DNA from: Aminipila sp963524205
GTDB taxonomy: Bacteria; Bacillota; Clostridia; Peptostreptococcales; Anaerovoracaceae
DNA length: 64,000 nucleotides
Direction: 5' to 3'
Assembly: GCA_963524205.1 (NCBI GenBank)
Contig: CAURED010000012.1
Span: forward strand, 1 to 64,000
Shown one piece after another: positions 52,440 to 61,204 of the stretch (position 1 is its first letter; each line of letters opens with the position of its first letter). The notes beneath the pieces were generated by a model. It made no database searches, was not told where the DNA came from, and saw nothing but the letters and a program-made list of their open reading frames with translations. A program made the position numbers and the translations under genes.

Positions 52440-53843
52440 CTATAATTTTTCCCCATTAACCACGCCTTTGAATAGCGTTAGGAATAATATACGCATATCA
52501 AAAATAATGCTCCAATTTTCTATGTAATAAATATCATGCTGAATACGTTTTTCTATGGAAGTATCGCCTCGCAAACCATTCACCTGTGCCCAGCCTGTAA
52601 TACCAGGACGAACCTGATGCTTAACCATATATAGTGGAATGCTTCCTTTAAATTGATCCACAAAGAAAGGCATTTCCGGTCTTGGACCTACCAGACTCAT
52701 ATCCCCCTTTAATACGTTGAAAAATTGCGGCAGCTCATCTATAGAACACTTCCGGATAAAAGAACCAAATTTTGTTTTTCTTGGATCATTCAGGGTTGTC
52801 CAACCTGTTTCCTCTACGGCATTTACTTGCATAGAACGAAATTTGTACATGGTAAAAGGTTGCTTATTTAATCCTATTCGTTCTTGCTTAAATATTACAG
52901 GTCCTGGTGATGATAGTTTTGTACCCATAACAGCCACTAACATAATAGGGGAAGATAGTATTATTAACACAAGTGAACCTATTATATCCATAGCTCTTTT
53001 TGTCATAGCATTTAGTAAGTTGTCCAAAGGGATGCGTCTCATATTTATAAGGGGTATACCATCAATTTCATCCATATAAGGATTGGAAGGCATATACTTA
53101 GAATAAAAGGGAATAACGCATAGTTTGGTGCCGGATTTTTCACAGCTGTTTATAACCTTTGGGAGTAATTGAAACTCATCAGATTCCAAAGCTACTACCA
53201 CTTCGTCTGCATTAAATAAGTCAAGGGTCTCGTAAATATTATCATAATCCCCTAAATACCGAAGATGTTTTAATGCCTTGCTGGCAGAGATATAACCCAT
53301 TACTGAGAAACCTAAAGCTTTATTTTTAGAAACAGCATTTAGATAATCCCTTGCAAGAGGACCATCACCGATAAGTATTACATGTTTTATATTATATCCT
53401 TTTTGGCGGTATTTCTTTAAGATATCCCGCATGATGTACCTTTTACAGGCTGTTCCTAATATGTTAAAAATGAAGAAAAAAACCAATGTCCATCGGGACA
53501 GGTCAATTTTTTTAAACACAAAGAGACAAGTAAAAAGGAGAATAATTCCTAAAAGATTAGCTTTTATAATTAGCCCCAGTTCTTTTGAAAAATCTTTTTG
53601 CCGAAAGGATTCATATAAGCCAAAGCCAGTAGATGTCAATAAGTAAAGGGGAATAACTACTATTCCTAAGCTTATATATACTTCCAAAGTTATGTGCCCT
53701 AATTCACCTTGAAAAACAATGAAACGCATTACATATGCAAGCACCATTGCCAATAGAATAACAAGGCCATCTGTAAATATGTTAAATTTATTTAATATTT
53801 TTTGATTTTCTTTAATCATATTTGAAATTTCTCCTGTATCCAA
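52440..53843 (-). CDS. WbaP/WcaJ-type polyprenyl glycosylphosphotransferase
   Basis: Of 467 residues, about 1-130 hold four membrane helices, followed by a Rossmann-like CoA-binding-type region (VILIGDGPLARDYLNAVS, 155-260). The last 200 carry the catalytic sugar transferase: IFKQERIGLNKQPFTMYKFRSMQV, CSIDELPQFFNVLKGDMSLVGPRPEMP and VRPGITGWAQVNGLRG. It starts a glycan by moving hexose-1-phosphate (Glc or Gal type) to undecaprenyl phosphate. With the short PglC type at 20572, the window has two initiators, so two lipid-linked glycans are likely. It heads a two-gene minus-strand operon with the 992-residue protein. Confidence 0.9.
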   Translation of the reverse strand: MDTGEISNMIKENQKILNKFNIFTDGLVILLAMVLAYVMRFIVFQGELGHITLEVYISLGIVVIPLYLLTSTGFGLYESFRQKDFSKELGLIIKANLLGIILLFTCLFVFKKIDLSRWTLVFFFIFNILGTACKRYIMRDILKKYRQKGYNIKHVILIGDGPLARDYLNAVSKNKALGFSVMGYISASKALKHLRYLGDYDNIYETLDLFNADEVVVALESDEFQLLPKVINSCEKSGTKLCVIPFYSKYMPSNPYMDEIDGIPLINMRRIPLDNLLNAMTKRAMDIIGSLVLIILSSPIMLVAVMGTKLSSPGPVIFKQERIGLNKQPFTMYKFRSMQVNAVEETGWTTLNDPRKTKFGSFIRKCSIDELPQFFNVLKGDMSLVGPRPEMPFFVDQFKGSIPLYMVKHQVRPGITGWAQVNGLRGDTSIEKRIQHDIYYIENWSIIFDMRILFLTLFKGVVNGEKL

Positions 53844-53879
53844 TTATATGGGGAATCTAACCATAGGCATAGACATTAT

Positions 53880-53908
53880 ATTATAGCATATTTGAAGAAT
53901 AATGTGTA
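53880..53908 (-). promoter_or_regulatory. promoter of the glycosylphosphotransferase operon
   Basis: On the minus strand TACACA (53908-53903), a 17-base spacer and TATAAT (53885-53880), with TGC before the -10 making it an extended form. Confidence 0.6.
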
Positions 53909-54061
53909 CTAGATTAATATAAAACAACATTAAGTGTCATATAAAATGCAATAGAAGTTTATAAATTAAAATTTTCAGTTTTTGCATCTGGCCTTCTATC
54001 AATCTGCAAAATAAAATCGGGATTGGTCATTAAAATTTTGTTGTGCTTTGTGTCCATAAAA

Positions 54062-54070
54062 TGGTATACT
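54062..54070 (+). promoter_or_regulatory. possible extended -10 of the stalk-domain gene
   Basis: TGGTATACT, an extended -10, about 70 bases before the start codon. No good -35 is seen. Confidence 0.4.
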
Positions 54071-54140
54071 AGATAATAATAGGTATTTATAAGTGGTAAT
54101 TTTTATCTAAAATAGTAATGTTCATTGGGGAGAACGAAGC

Positions 54141-55199
54141 ATGAAAAGGAATAAGAGGATTATAGGGATTTTGCTATTGCTGTCTTTGATATTGGGAACA
54201 TCAAATATAGCGTTTGCATCAACAGGTGTAGCAATTTCTGCATCAGGAAAATCAGTATCAAGTAAAGTACTCGCGTATGTTAAGCCCGAATTTGTTGTGC
54301 AATTAAATCAGAAAATGCAGATTTTTAAAGACGTAAAAGGACAAAGAGTGTATCCAATTGTTTATAATGGGAGCACATACTTGCCGGTTCGTGCAATTTC
54401 TGCATTGATGAACGAAGATATACAGTGGGACAACTATAGCAAAACAGTTTATATTGGAAAAACTTTAGCGAATCCAAATAAATCAAAGGCTAGAAAATCA
54501 AGTGAAAATAAAGGGGCAGCACAAGGATTTGACAAAGAGGACTATGTTGAACCAACTTGGAAATCTGCACAGGTAACCGTTAGTGTCAGACCAGATATTA
54601 CTATAATGTATGATTTTGAAGCACAGAAATTTACTGATGCCAGTGGAAACAATATTTATCCAATTGTTTATCAAGGCAGCACATATTTGCCTGTACGCTC
54701 TATATCGGTGCTTATGAAAGAGCCGATTGAGTGGAACAATGTGGAAAAGACAGTTATAATAGGAAATAAAGAAGAAAAATGCCAGGAAGAAGCAGAGCCT
54801 ACTATATATACTAAAAGATTAAAGGCAGAGTTTGAAAGTGCTATTGAAATTTATGATCAGGCGACTACTAATATCGTAAACTTACAAAAGACTACAGATG
54901 CTGCTATGAAGATAATGCTAGCAGATTCTATAAGTGCAGATTTACAGACTGCAGAGAAACAGGCAAATACCATAAACAATATGAAGAAAAGCAAAATGAC
55001 TGAAGAGGAGAAGGCGGCTCAAGACGCTTTATATAATTTTGCAAAGATATCAGAAAATTACTTGTTGGTTTTGGAAAATATTGCATATTTAGCAGCTAAA
55101 AAGGAAGACTATTCTATGTTGTCTGATACTTTTGTGAACCTTGCTTTGGATTCTCAGTCAAAAATGAATATAGCACGGAAGCTTATAGAAGCATTATAA
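54141..55199 (+). CDS. secreted protein with two copper-amine-oxidase-N (stalk) domains
   Basis: The 352-residue protein has a signal peptide (about 1-27, ending IAFAS) and two repeats of the stalk domain, at about 48-112 and 150-212. Each has a VYPIVYNGSTYLPVRAIS-like core, then an IQWDNYSKTVYIG-like end. A Lys/Ser-rich linker joins them. A C-terminal all-helical part (about 225-352) has no family I know. Such domains are common in clostridial surface proteins and are thought to bind cell-wall components; the copper oxidase activity itself is absent. GGGGAGAACGAAGC precedes the ATG. Confidence 0.85.
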   Translation: MKRNKRIIGILLLLSLILGTSNIAFASTGVAISASGKSVSSKVLAYVKPEFVVQLNQKMQIFKDVKGQRVYPIVYNGSTYLPVRAISALMNEDIQWDNYSKTVYIGKTLANPNKSKARKSSENKGAAQGFDKEDYVEPTWKSAQVTVSVRPDITIMYDFEAQKFTDASGNNIYPIVYQGSTYLPVRSISVLMKEPIEWNNVEKTVIIGNKEEKCQEEAEPTIYTKRLKAEFESAIEIYDQATTNIVNLQKTTDAAMKIMLADSISADLQTAEKQANTINNMKKSKMTEEEKAAQDALYNFAKISENYLLVLENIAYLAAKKEDYSMLSDTFVNLALDSQSKMNIARKLIEAL

Positions 55200-55238
55200 A
55201 ATAATGGAGACAAAACATATTTGTGAATGCGATTGAAA

Positions 55239-55267
55239 GGGTGGGTTTTTTTACCCGCCCTATTTTT
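55239..55267 (+). terminator. terminator of the stalk-domain gene
   Basis: GGGTGGGT (55239-55246) pairs with ACCCGCCC (55253-55260, one wobble), then a T-rich run. The 55268-55508 stretch after it holds no gene that I can support. Confidence 0.85.
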
Positions 55268-55508
55268 ACGATAGCACGAACCTCGGCAGCAAATTTATGC
55301 AGGTTAAGATTTCCATTTTCCGAATTTACAAATTATATGTATAATGTAGAAGAAGACGAAATCCAATGGACAGAATGGTGGACACGAAAGAGGCACAGAC
55401 GAAAACTTACCTGCGCCTAAATATGTAAAATTAGACCTAGCTTATATCACCGATAAAGGAAACGGTTATTTACAATAAGTATTAGGGTAATAGTTTAGGA
55501 GAAATATT

Positions 55509-57410
55509 ATGGTTAAATTTTCAAGAATTGCAATACTTTTATTTGTAGATATTTGTATTGTAAACCTTTCATATATTGCAGCATTTTTGCTGAGATTTGA
55601 TTTTAATGTAAATACTGCTGTATTTGATGCGTGGTTTGGGATATATGCGAATAATTTATTTCCAATTACCATAGCATGCTTAATCGCGTTTAGCGTTTTT
55701 GGCTTATATACCAGCATGTGGCGCTATGCAGGTACGGAGGAATTGATAAAAATAGTTGGGGCTTCAGGAGTGGCGCAGCTATTAGTTATGTTTTATGTAA
55801 CATTTTCAGTTTTGTCTATGCCAAGAGGAATCTACATTATATCGTTTTTATTTATGGTTTTTTTATTATCAGCCTGCAGGATCTCTTACCGATTTATACG
55901 AAATTTAAGAAATCCAGGAACCTTTAATAGTTTTGTGCTGAGAATTGGCAGGAAAGACATTATTGGAGGAAACGTTACAAAAGTAATGATTGTTGGTGCT
56001 GGTGAGGCAGGAGCATCTATGATAAATGAAATAAAGAACCACCATGAGTATGGTAAAAAAGTAGTGGTTGCCATAGATGATGATGTGTCCAAACAGAAGC
56101 ATAGGATTTGTGGGGTTAAAGTTTATGGTGGACGTAGTGAAATTAAGCATGCTGCCAGAAAATATGCAGTGGATGAAATAATTATTGCAATCCCATCTGC
56201 CAATAAAAAAGCAATACAGGCTATAATGGATGAGTGTAAGCGCACTCGCTGCAAGATTAAGATGCTGCCTAGTTTAATTGATTTAATAAATGATAAGGTT
56301 AGCATTAGTAAGCTTAGAGATGTAGACATTGAGGACTTTTTAGGACGTGATCCGGTCCATGTAAACTTACGTGAAATAAGCAGCTATATAGAGGGTAAAA
56401 TTGTAATGGTAACAGGTGGAGGAGGATCAATTGGCTCTGAACTCTGCCGTCAGATTGCAAAATTCAGGCCACGCAGGCTAATTGCTGTAGATATCTATGA
56501 AAATTCCGTATTTGAGCTTTCCAATGAGCTTCGGGAGAACTATACTTCTTTAGAATTTGAAATTGTTATTGCTTCTGTCCGCGATAAAAAACGAATGAGG
56601 GAAGTATTTGACAAGTATAAACCCCATGTAATATTTCATGCAGCGGCTCACAAGCATGTGCCACTTATGGAAAAAAACCCCAAAGAAGCAGTTGTAAACA
56701 ACATTCTGGGTACAAAAAATATGATGGATTTGGCAGAAGAATTTGCAACAGAAAAGTTCGTAATGATTTCAACCGATAAAGCAGTTAATCCTACCAATGT
56801 AATGGGAGCAACTAAGCGTGTAGGAGAAATGATATTACAGGAAAAAAGCCAGAATTCAAGAACGACATTTGCTGCTGTTCGTTTTGGCAATGTTTTAGGG
56901 AGTAATGGCTCAGTAATTCCTATTTTCAGAAAACAGATTGAAAAAGGCGGTCCGGTTACAGTTACTCATAAGGATATAACCAGGTATTTTATGACCATAC
57001 CAGAAGCTGTTGAATTGGTCATACAGACAGGGGCTATGGCACAGGGGGGCGAAATATTTATTCTAGATATGGGTGAGCCTGTGAAAATATTGGATCTAGC
57101 AGAGAATGTTATTCGGCTATCGGGATATGTGCCTTATGTGGATATTGATATTGCGGTTACTGGTTTAAGACCAGGAGAAAAACTCTATGAAGAATTACTT
57201 CTGGATGAAGAGGGTATAGAGAAAACAGCACATAATAAAATTTATGTAGGCCATCCTCTTCCGGCAAATCCAGCATTGAAAGCTATGCTGGACGCAGAAG
57301 AACAAGAGGAATCCATAGAAAGTGAAGTGAAAAAAGTATCGGATATGAATGAAGCAGAGGTTAAGGAATGGCTTCATGAAATTGTACCCAATTACACACC
57401 ACAAAAATAG
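55509..57410 (+). CDS. PglF/CapD-type membrane UDP-GlcNAc 4,6-dehydratase
   Basis: Of 633 residues, the first 135 hold four membrane helices, 145-270 a CoA-binding-like Rossmann domain (VMIVGAGEAGASMIN), and about 295-570 the SDR dehydratase: VTGGGGSIGSELCRQI, FHAAAHKHVPLMEKNP, STDKAVNPTNVMGATK with Met in place of the catalytic Tyr, and GLRPGEKLYEELL. PglF makes UDP-4-keto-6-deoxy-GlcNAc, the substrate for an aminotransferase such as that at 22856. The acidic tail (EEQEESIESE) is unusual. TTAGGAGAAATATT precedes the ATG. Confidence 0.92.
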   Translation: MVKFSRIAILLFVDICIVNLSYIAAFLLRFDFNVNTAVFDAWFGIYANNLFPITIACLIAFSVFGLYTSMWRYAGTEELIKIVGASGVAQLLVMFYVTFSVLSMPRGIYIISFLFMVFLLSACRISYRFIRNLRNPGTFNSFVLRIGRKDIIGGNVTKVMIVGAGEAGASMINEIKNHHEYGKKVVVAIDDDVSKQKHRICGVKVYGGRSEIKHAARKYAVDEIIIAIPSANKKAIQAIMDECKRTRCKIKMLPSLIDLINDKVSISKLRDVDIEDFLGRDPVHVNLREISSYIEGKIVMVTGGGGSIGSELCRQIAKFRPRRLIAVDIYENSVFELSNELRENYTSLEFEIVIASVRDKKRMREVFDKYKPHVIFHAAAHKHVPLMEKNPKEAVVNNILGTKNMMDLAEEFATEKFVMISTDKAVNPTNVMGATKRVGEMILQEKSQNSRTTFAAVRFGNVLGSNGSVIPIFRKQIEKGGPVTVTHKDITRYFMTIPEAVELVIQTGAMAQGGEIFILDMGEPVKILDLAENVIRLSGYVPYVDIDIAVTGLRPGEKLYEELLLDEEGIEKTAHNKIYVGHPLPANPALKAMLDAEEQEESIESEVKKVSDMNEAEVKEWLHEIVPNYTPQK

Positions 57411-57460
57411 AGAAAACAGCAAAGCGTATTGCTGATTGACGATATGAAGGAGAACCATGG

Positions 57461-58747
57461 ATGGATTTAAAGATTGATATTACAAAGACAGGCATTTCTA
57501 AAGAAGAACTAGCGAAATATTCAGGGGATATAGAAAATGCCATGGAAAAACTCTGGTCAGACAAAGAAGAAATGACAGGCTGGGTGAAGTTACCCATGCA
57601 GACAGACAAAGAAGAGTTAGAAAAGATTTTAAATACTGCAATTGCAATTCAGGAACAGTGCGAAGAAATGATTGTAATTGGAATAGGAGGATCCTATTTA
57701 GGTAGTCGTGCGGCAATTCATGCATTGGTGGGGTTTGATGAAGTTTATGGCACAGGTATACCCTCAAGCTGTTACCCTGATGTAAAATTCGCAGGGAATA
57801 CCATGAGTGCAGTTTATTTAAAAAAACTTTTAGAGGATATTCGAACAAAAGAGGTGTCTCTATGTGTTATTTCTAAATCAGGGACAACGATTGAACCGAG
57901 TATAGCTTTTGCTGTGCTGAAAGAGGCCTTAATAAATAAATATGGAAAAGAAAAAGCGGCAAAAAGAATTTATGCTATTACAGATGCCGCTAAAGGGGTG
58001 CTTCGGGAAGAAGCGGAACGTGAAGGCTATGAGAGCTTTGTGGTACCAGATGATATCGGAGGCCGTTATTCAGTCCTTACACCTGTAGGTCTTTTACCAA
58101 TGGCAGTGGCTGGGATTGATATTAAGACGATGCTGGCAGGTGCAGAGGCAATAGCAACATCACCCGCATGGGATTTTGATGGCACTGATTATGCTGCTGT
58201 CCGCTATGCTCTTTTGCAATCAGGCAAAAACATAGAAATATTTGAGTATTATGAACCACAGTTAGAATTCTTTGCTGAGTGGTTAAAGCAGCTTTTCGGT
58301 GAAAGTGAAGGTAAAGAAGGGAAAGGGTTATATCCTGATTCCCTGCGGTTTAGTTCAGATTTACACAGTATGGGACAGTTCTTGCAAGAGGGACATCAGA
58401 TTTTCTTTGAGACGGTTATAAATGTAGAAAAGCCCTCTAGAGATATTATTATTCCTGAAAGTGCAGGAGAATTGTTGGCAGGTAAAAGTATCAACCAGGT
58501 GAATAAGGCAGCCATGGAAGGTGTAATGTCTGCTCATGAAGCGGCAGGAATTCCTATGGGTAAGATTGATATACCAGAATTAGATGCTTTTTATTTTGGA
58601 CAGATGATTTATTTCTTTGAAACTACTTGTGCCATTACATCATATTTAATGGGTGTAAATCCATTTAATCAGCCTGGGGTGGAGCAGTACAAAGAAGAAA
58701 TGAAGAAAAAGCTTAAACAAAGTTGCTATAAAAATATAACAGAATAG
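57461..58747 (+). CDS. pgi: glucose-6-phosphate isomerase
   Basis: Pgi interconverts glucose-6-phosphate and fructose-6-phosphate. The 428-residue protein has VIGIGGSYLGSRA, the sugar-phosphate loop VISKSGTTIEPSIAF, DDIGGRYSVLTPVGLLPMA (signature) and the late GVEQYKEEM end. The short length fits the Firmicutes type. In this region it links central metabolism to nucleotide-sugar supply (glucose-1-P for RmlA, fructose-6-P for GlcNAc and mannose sugars). The ATG at 57461 is eight bases after AAGGAG. Confidence 0.95.
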   Translation: MDLKIDITKTGISKEELAKYSGDIENAMEKLWSDKEEMTGWVKLPMQTDKEELEKILNTAIAIQEQCEEMIVIGIGGSYLGSRAAIHALVGFDEVYGTGIPSSCYPDVKFAGNTMSAVYLKKLLEDIRTKEVSLCVISKSGTTIEPSIAFAVLKEALINKYGKEKAAKRIYAITDAAKGVLREEAEREGYESFVVPDDIGGRYSVLTPVGLLPMAVAGIDIKTMLAGAEAIATSPAWDFDGTDYAAVRYALLQSGKNIEIFEYYEPQLEFFAEWLKQLFGESEGKEGKGLYPDSLRFSSDLHSMGQFLQEGHQIFFETVINVEKPSRDIIIPESAGELLAGKSINQVNKAAMEGVMSAHEAAGIPMGKIDIPELDAFYFGQMIYFFETTCAITSYLMGVNPFNQPGVEQYKEEMKKKLKQSCYKNITE

Positions 58748-58918
58748 CTATTTAAATCAGAAAATTCAAATATGGCAGCAACCTAATCGTTAAAAAAATA
58801 ACATTATAAAAATATGAAAAATTGCTAAGAACCCATGAATAGTAGGACATGCAGGGGTTGCATACAAAATACAAACACTGATTGCGTTAAAAAAAAAACA
58901 ACACAAGTTTGAACAATA

Positions 58919-58927
58919 TGTTATAAT
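58919..58927 (+). promoter_or_regulatory. extended -10 promoter of hbd
   Basis: TGTTATAAT at 58919-58927, an extended -10, about 55 bases before the ribosome site. No clear -35 is seen. Confidence 0.55.
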
Positions 58928-58990
58928 ATATTCAATAGCATTGATGATGCTTATGAAGGATGATTACATAAACTAAGGAGGACAATTGTG

Positions 58991-59839
58991 ATGAAGAAAA
59001 TTGGTGTATTAGGAACAGGTACTATGGGCGCTGGTATTATTCAGGTTCTTGCTCAGAATGGTTATGAAGTTGTACTTAGGGCTAGAAGAGAAACTTCAGT
59101 TGAGAAGGGTATCGCTACAGTAAATAAGAACTTAGATAAGATGGTTGCCAAAGAAAAGATTACTGCTGAAGATAAAGTGGAAATCATGGGCAGAATTCAC
59201 GGATCAACTGATATCGCTATCGTTAAAGATGCAGATCTTATTATTGAAGCGGCTACAGAAGACATGGAATCAAAGAAAGCGTTGTTTAAGGAATTAGATG
59301 AGCTTTGCAAGCCTGAGACCATTATAGCTACAAACACATCAGCTCTTTCAATTACTGAAATTGCTGCTGCAACAAACAGACCAGATAAGATTATCGGAAT
59401 GCACTTCTTTAACCCAGTTCCAGCTATGAAGTTAGTTGAAATTGTTAAAGGGCTTACTACTTCAGATGAAACAAGAGAAACTATCCTTGCTTTAACTGCA
59501 AATCTTAAGAAGACTCCTGTAGATGTTGCAGAAGCTCCTGGATTTGTTGTAAACAGAATCTTAATTCCAATGGTTAACGAAGCTGTTGGTATACTTGCTG
59601 ATGGTGTTGCTAATGCAGAAGGCATTGACGAAGCTATGAAGCTTGGTGCTAATCACCCAATGGGACCTCTAGCATTAGGAGACTTAATTGGTCTTGATGT
59701 TTGTCTTGCTATCATGGAAACTCTTTACAAAGAATTTGGTGATACAAAGTACAGACCTCACCCATTACTAAGAAAAATGGTAAGAGCAAACAAGTTAGGA
59801 AGAAAGACTGGTATTGGTTTCTTCGATTACAGCAAATAA
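58991..59839 (+). CDS. hbd: 3-hydroxybutyryl-CoA dehydrogenase
   Basis: Hbd reduces acetoacetyl-CoA to 3-hydroxybutyryl-CoA in butyrate formation. The 282-residue protein has the NAD motif LGTGTMGAGIIQVL (6-19), IEAATEDMESKKALF, TNTSALSIT, the catalytic-His stretch GMHFFNPVPAMKLVE, and the C-domain NHPMGPLALGDLIGLDV with RKTGIGFFDY. The codons are as restricted as in the S-layer gene, which implies strong expression. I chose ATG 58991 (eight bases after AGGAGG) over GTG 58988. It stands alone, not with crt, bcd and etf, with its own promoter and terminator. Confidence 0.95.
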   Translation: MKKIGVLGTGTMGAGIIQVLAQNGYEVVLRARRETSVEKGIATVNKNLDKMVAKEKITAEDKVEIMGRIHGSTDIAIVKDADLIIEAATEDMESKKALFKELDELCKPETIIATNTSALSITEIAAATNRPDKIIGMHFFNPVPAMKLVEIVKGLTTSDETRETILALTANLKKTPVDVAEAPGFVVNRILIPMVNEAVGILADGVANAEGIDEAMKLGANHPMGPLALGDLIGLDVCLAIMETLYKEFGDTKYRPHPLLRKMVRANKLGRKTGIGFFDYSK

Positions 59840-59865
59840 AACTTAGTTTTATATAGAAAATTTTT

Positions 59866-59894
59866 AGGCCATCTGTAACAGATGGCCTTTTTTT
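59866..59894 (+). terminator. terminator of hbd
   Basis: GGCCATCTG (59867-59875) and CAGATGGCC (59879-59887) form a perfect stem with a three-base loop, followed by seven T. Confidence 0.95.
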
Positions 59895-59917
59895 ATATTA
59901 AGGAAATGTGAACGTGT

Positions 59918-59932
59918 GAAGCCACATTTTTT
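59918..59932 (+). repeat. conserved box before LCP gene 1
   Basis: GAAGCCACATTTTTT at 59918-59932 recurs exactly at 61091-61105, in both cases some 75-115 bases before an LCP gene start. Confidence 0.6.
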
Positions 59933-59993
59933 CTTGCAAAATAGTACAAATTAGTATATATTGAAGAGATGATTTGTAAAAGGGGAAATGGAG

Positions 59994-60974
59994 ATGAATA
60001 ACAAAAAACAATTTGCATTATTTTTTTTAATATCGTTTGTAATATTTACAATAGCCCTTATGCCTGTGCGTTTTACCTTAGGAAAGGTTGGGGAGGTTCG
60101 TATATTTGGGGGTAACGAATCAATTATGAAGGATATGGATTATATTGTGGATGAAAGTGGTCCGTATTATGAGCTATTCTCAAAAAGTAATCGTGTAAAC
60201 ATTTTAATTTTAGGGGATAATGACGGATTAACAGATACAATAATGCTTGCAAGTTATGATATGAAAAATCAAAAGGTGGATGTAATTTCAATACCTCGTG
60301 ATACATACTATGCAAGGTCCGACTATAAAGGAGCTGCGGCACAAAAAATAAATGCAGTTTATGGAAGTGAAGGAGTTATTGGAACAGCAAAAGCTGTTAG
60401 TGATACATTGCTGGGTATTCCTATTAATTACTATGCAATTATCGAGTTTAGTGATGTAGAGAAAATAGTAGATAAAATAGGTGGCGTGCCTATGAATATC
60501 CCGTTTACTATGAAGTATGATGATCCATACGATAAACCACCGCTTCATATATATATTGAGAAAGGACAGCAGACCCTGAACGGAAAGAAATCTGTTCAGT
60601 TCTTAAGATATAGGCATGGGTATCCAGAAGGTGATATCGGAAGAGTGAAGGCTCAGCAGCAATTCATTCAATCAGCGGTAAAACAGGCCATAGGTCCAGA
60701 ATTACCAAGTGTAGTAAAATTGGGATTACAGGAAATTGACTCAGATATAACTTTGGGTATGGCAACAAAAATTGCAACCAAAGCGATTGGGCTTGATGCA
60801 GAAAATATGTCAACCTATTTGACACCGGGTGGTCCAAAAACCGTGAACGGAGCATCTTATTGGTTTGCCGATACGACTAAAGTTGGTGAAATGATTGAAC
60901 AAATATATAGCCCACCAAGTGAAGCTGATGTTCAAAGTGATGATAAATCACAAAATGAAGAAGATACAGAATAA
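59994..60974 (+). CDS. LytR-CpsA-Psr (LCP) family ligase 1
   Basis: LCP enzymes move undecaprenyl-pyrophosphate-linked polymers to peptidoglycan. The 326-residue protein has one N-terminal helix (about 8-27) and an outside LCP domain: ILILGDNDGLTDTIMLASYD, VISIPRDTYYARS with the conserved Arg, INAVYGSEG, GVPMNIPFTMKYDDPYD and the late SVQFLRYRHGYPEGDIGRVKAQQ (R-x-R-H and the D/R pair). I chose ATG 59994, seven bases after AGGGGA; ATG 59988 is only one base away from it. A similar gene follows at 61205 (tandem duplication). It could attach the glycans made upstream. Confidence 0.88.
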   Translation: MNNKKQFALFFLISFVIFTIALMPVRFTLGKVGEVRIFGGNESIMKDMDYIVDESGPYYELFSKSNRVNILILGDNDGLTDTIMLASYDMKNQKVDVISIPRDTYYARSDYKGAAAQKINAVYGSEGVIGTAKAVSDTLLGIPINYYAIIEFSDVEKIVDKIGGVPMNIPFTMKYDDPYDKPPLHIYIEKGQQTLNGKKSVQFLRYRHGYPEGDIGRVKAQQQFIQSAVKQAIGPELPSVVKLGLQEIDSDITLGMATKIATKAIGLDAENMSTYLTPGGPKTVNGASYWFADTTKVGEMIEQIYSPPSEADVQSDDKSQNEEDTE

Positions 60975-60994
60975 TGTAGAGAAAATACTTATGA

Positions 60995-61027
60995 AAGGGC
61001 TGCCACAAATTTTGAGACAGCCTTTTT
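60995..61027 (+). terminator. terminator of LCP gene 1
   Basis: AAGGGCTG pairs with CAGCCTT and is followed by TTT. The last bases overlap the start of the inverted repeat at 61021-61076. Confidence 0.75.
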
Positions 61028-61076
61028 AGTTTAAATAGGAAATATCGTTAGATTTTCCTATTTAAACTAAAAAAGG
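61021..61076. repeat. 22-base inverted repeat between the LCP genes
   Basis: The bases at 61021-61042 are the reverse complement of 61054-61076 except for one extra A, with an 11-base loop. It overlaps the terminator T-tract. It can fold on either strand and may be a remnant of a small mobile element or a second terminator. Confidence 0.75.
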
Positions 61077-61090
61077 AAGTGCAGAAGGGC

Positions 61091-61105
61091 GAAGCCACAT
61101 TTTTT
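61091..61105 (+). repeat. conserved box before LCP gene 2
   Basis: Second exact copy of GAAGCCACATTTTTT; see 59918-59932. Confidence 0.6.
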
Positions 61106-61204
61106 ATTTATAGTATTTATTTTTACGCTTAAATAGTATAAAATATAAGTTCAGGAATAATAAAGGGAAACGGAAACAAAACAAGAGAGGTTATAAACGG
61201 ACAA

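Noticed and set aside
55223..55420. 65-codon plus-strand frame
   Set aside because: It includes the terminator hairpin of the previous gene and has no ribosome site or family match.
59197..59625. 142-codon minus-strand open frame
   Set aside because: It is antisense to hbd, a shadow of the strong codon bias there.
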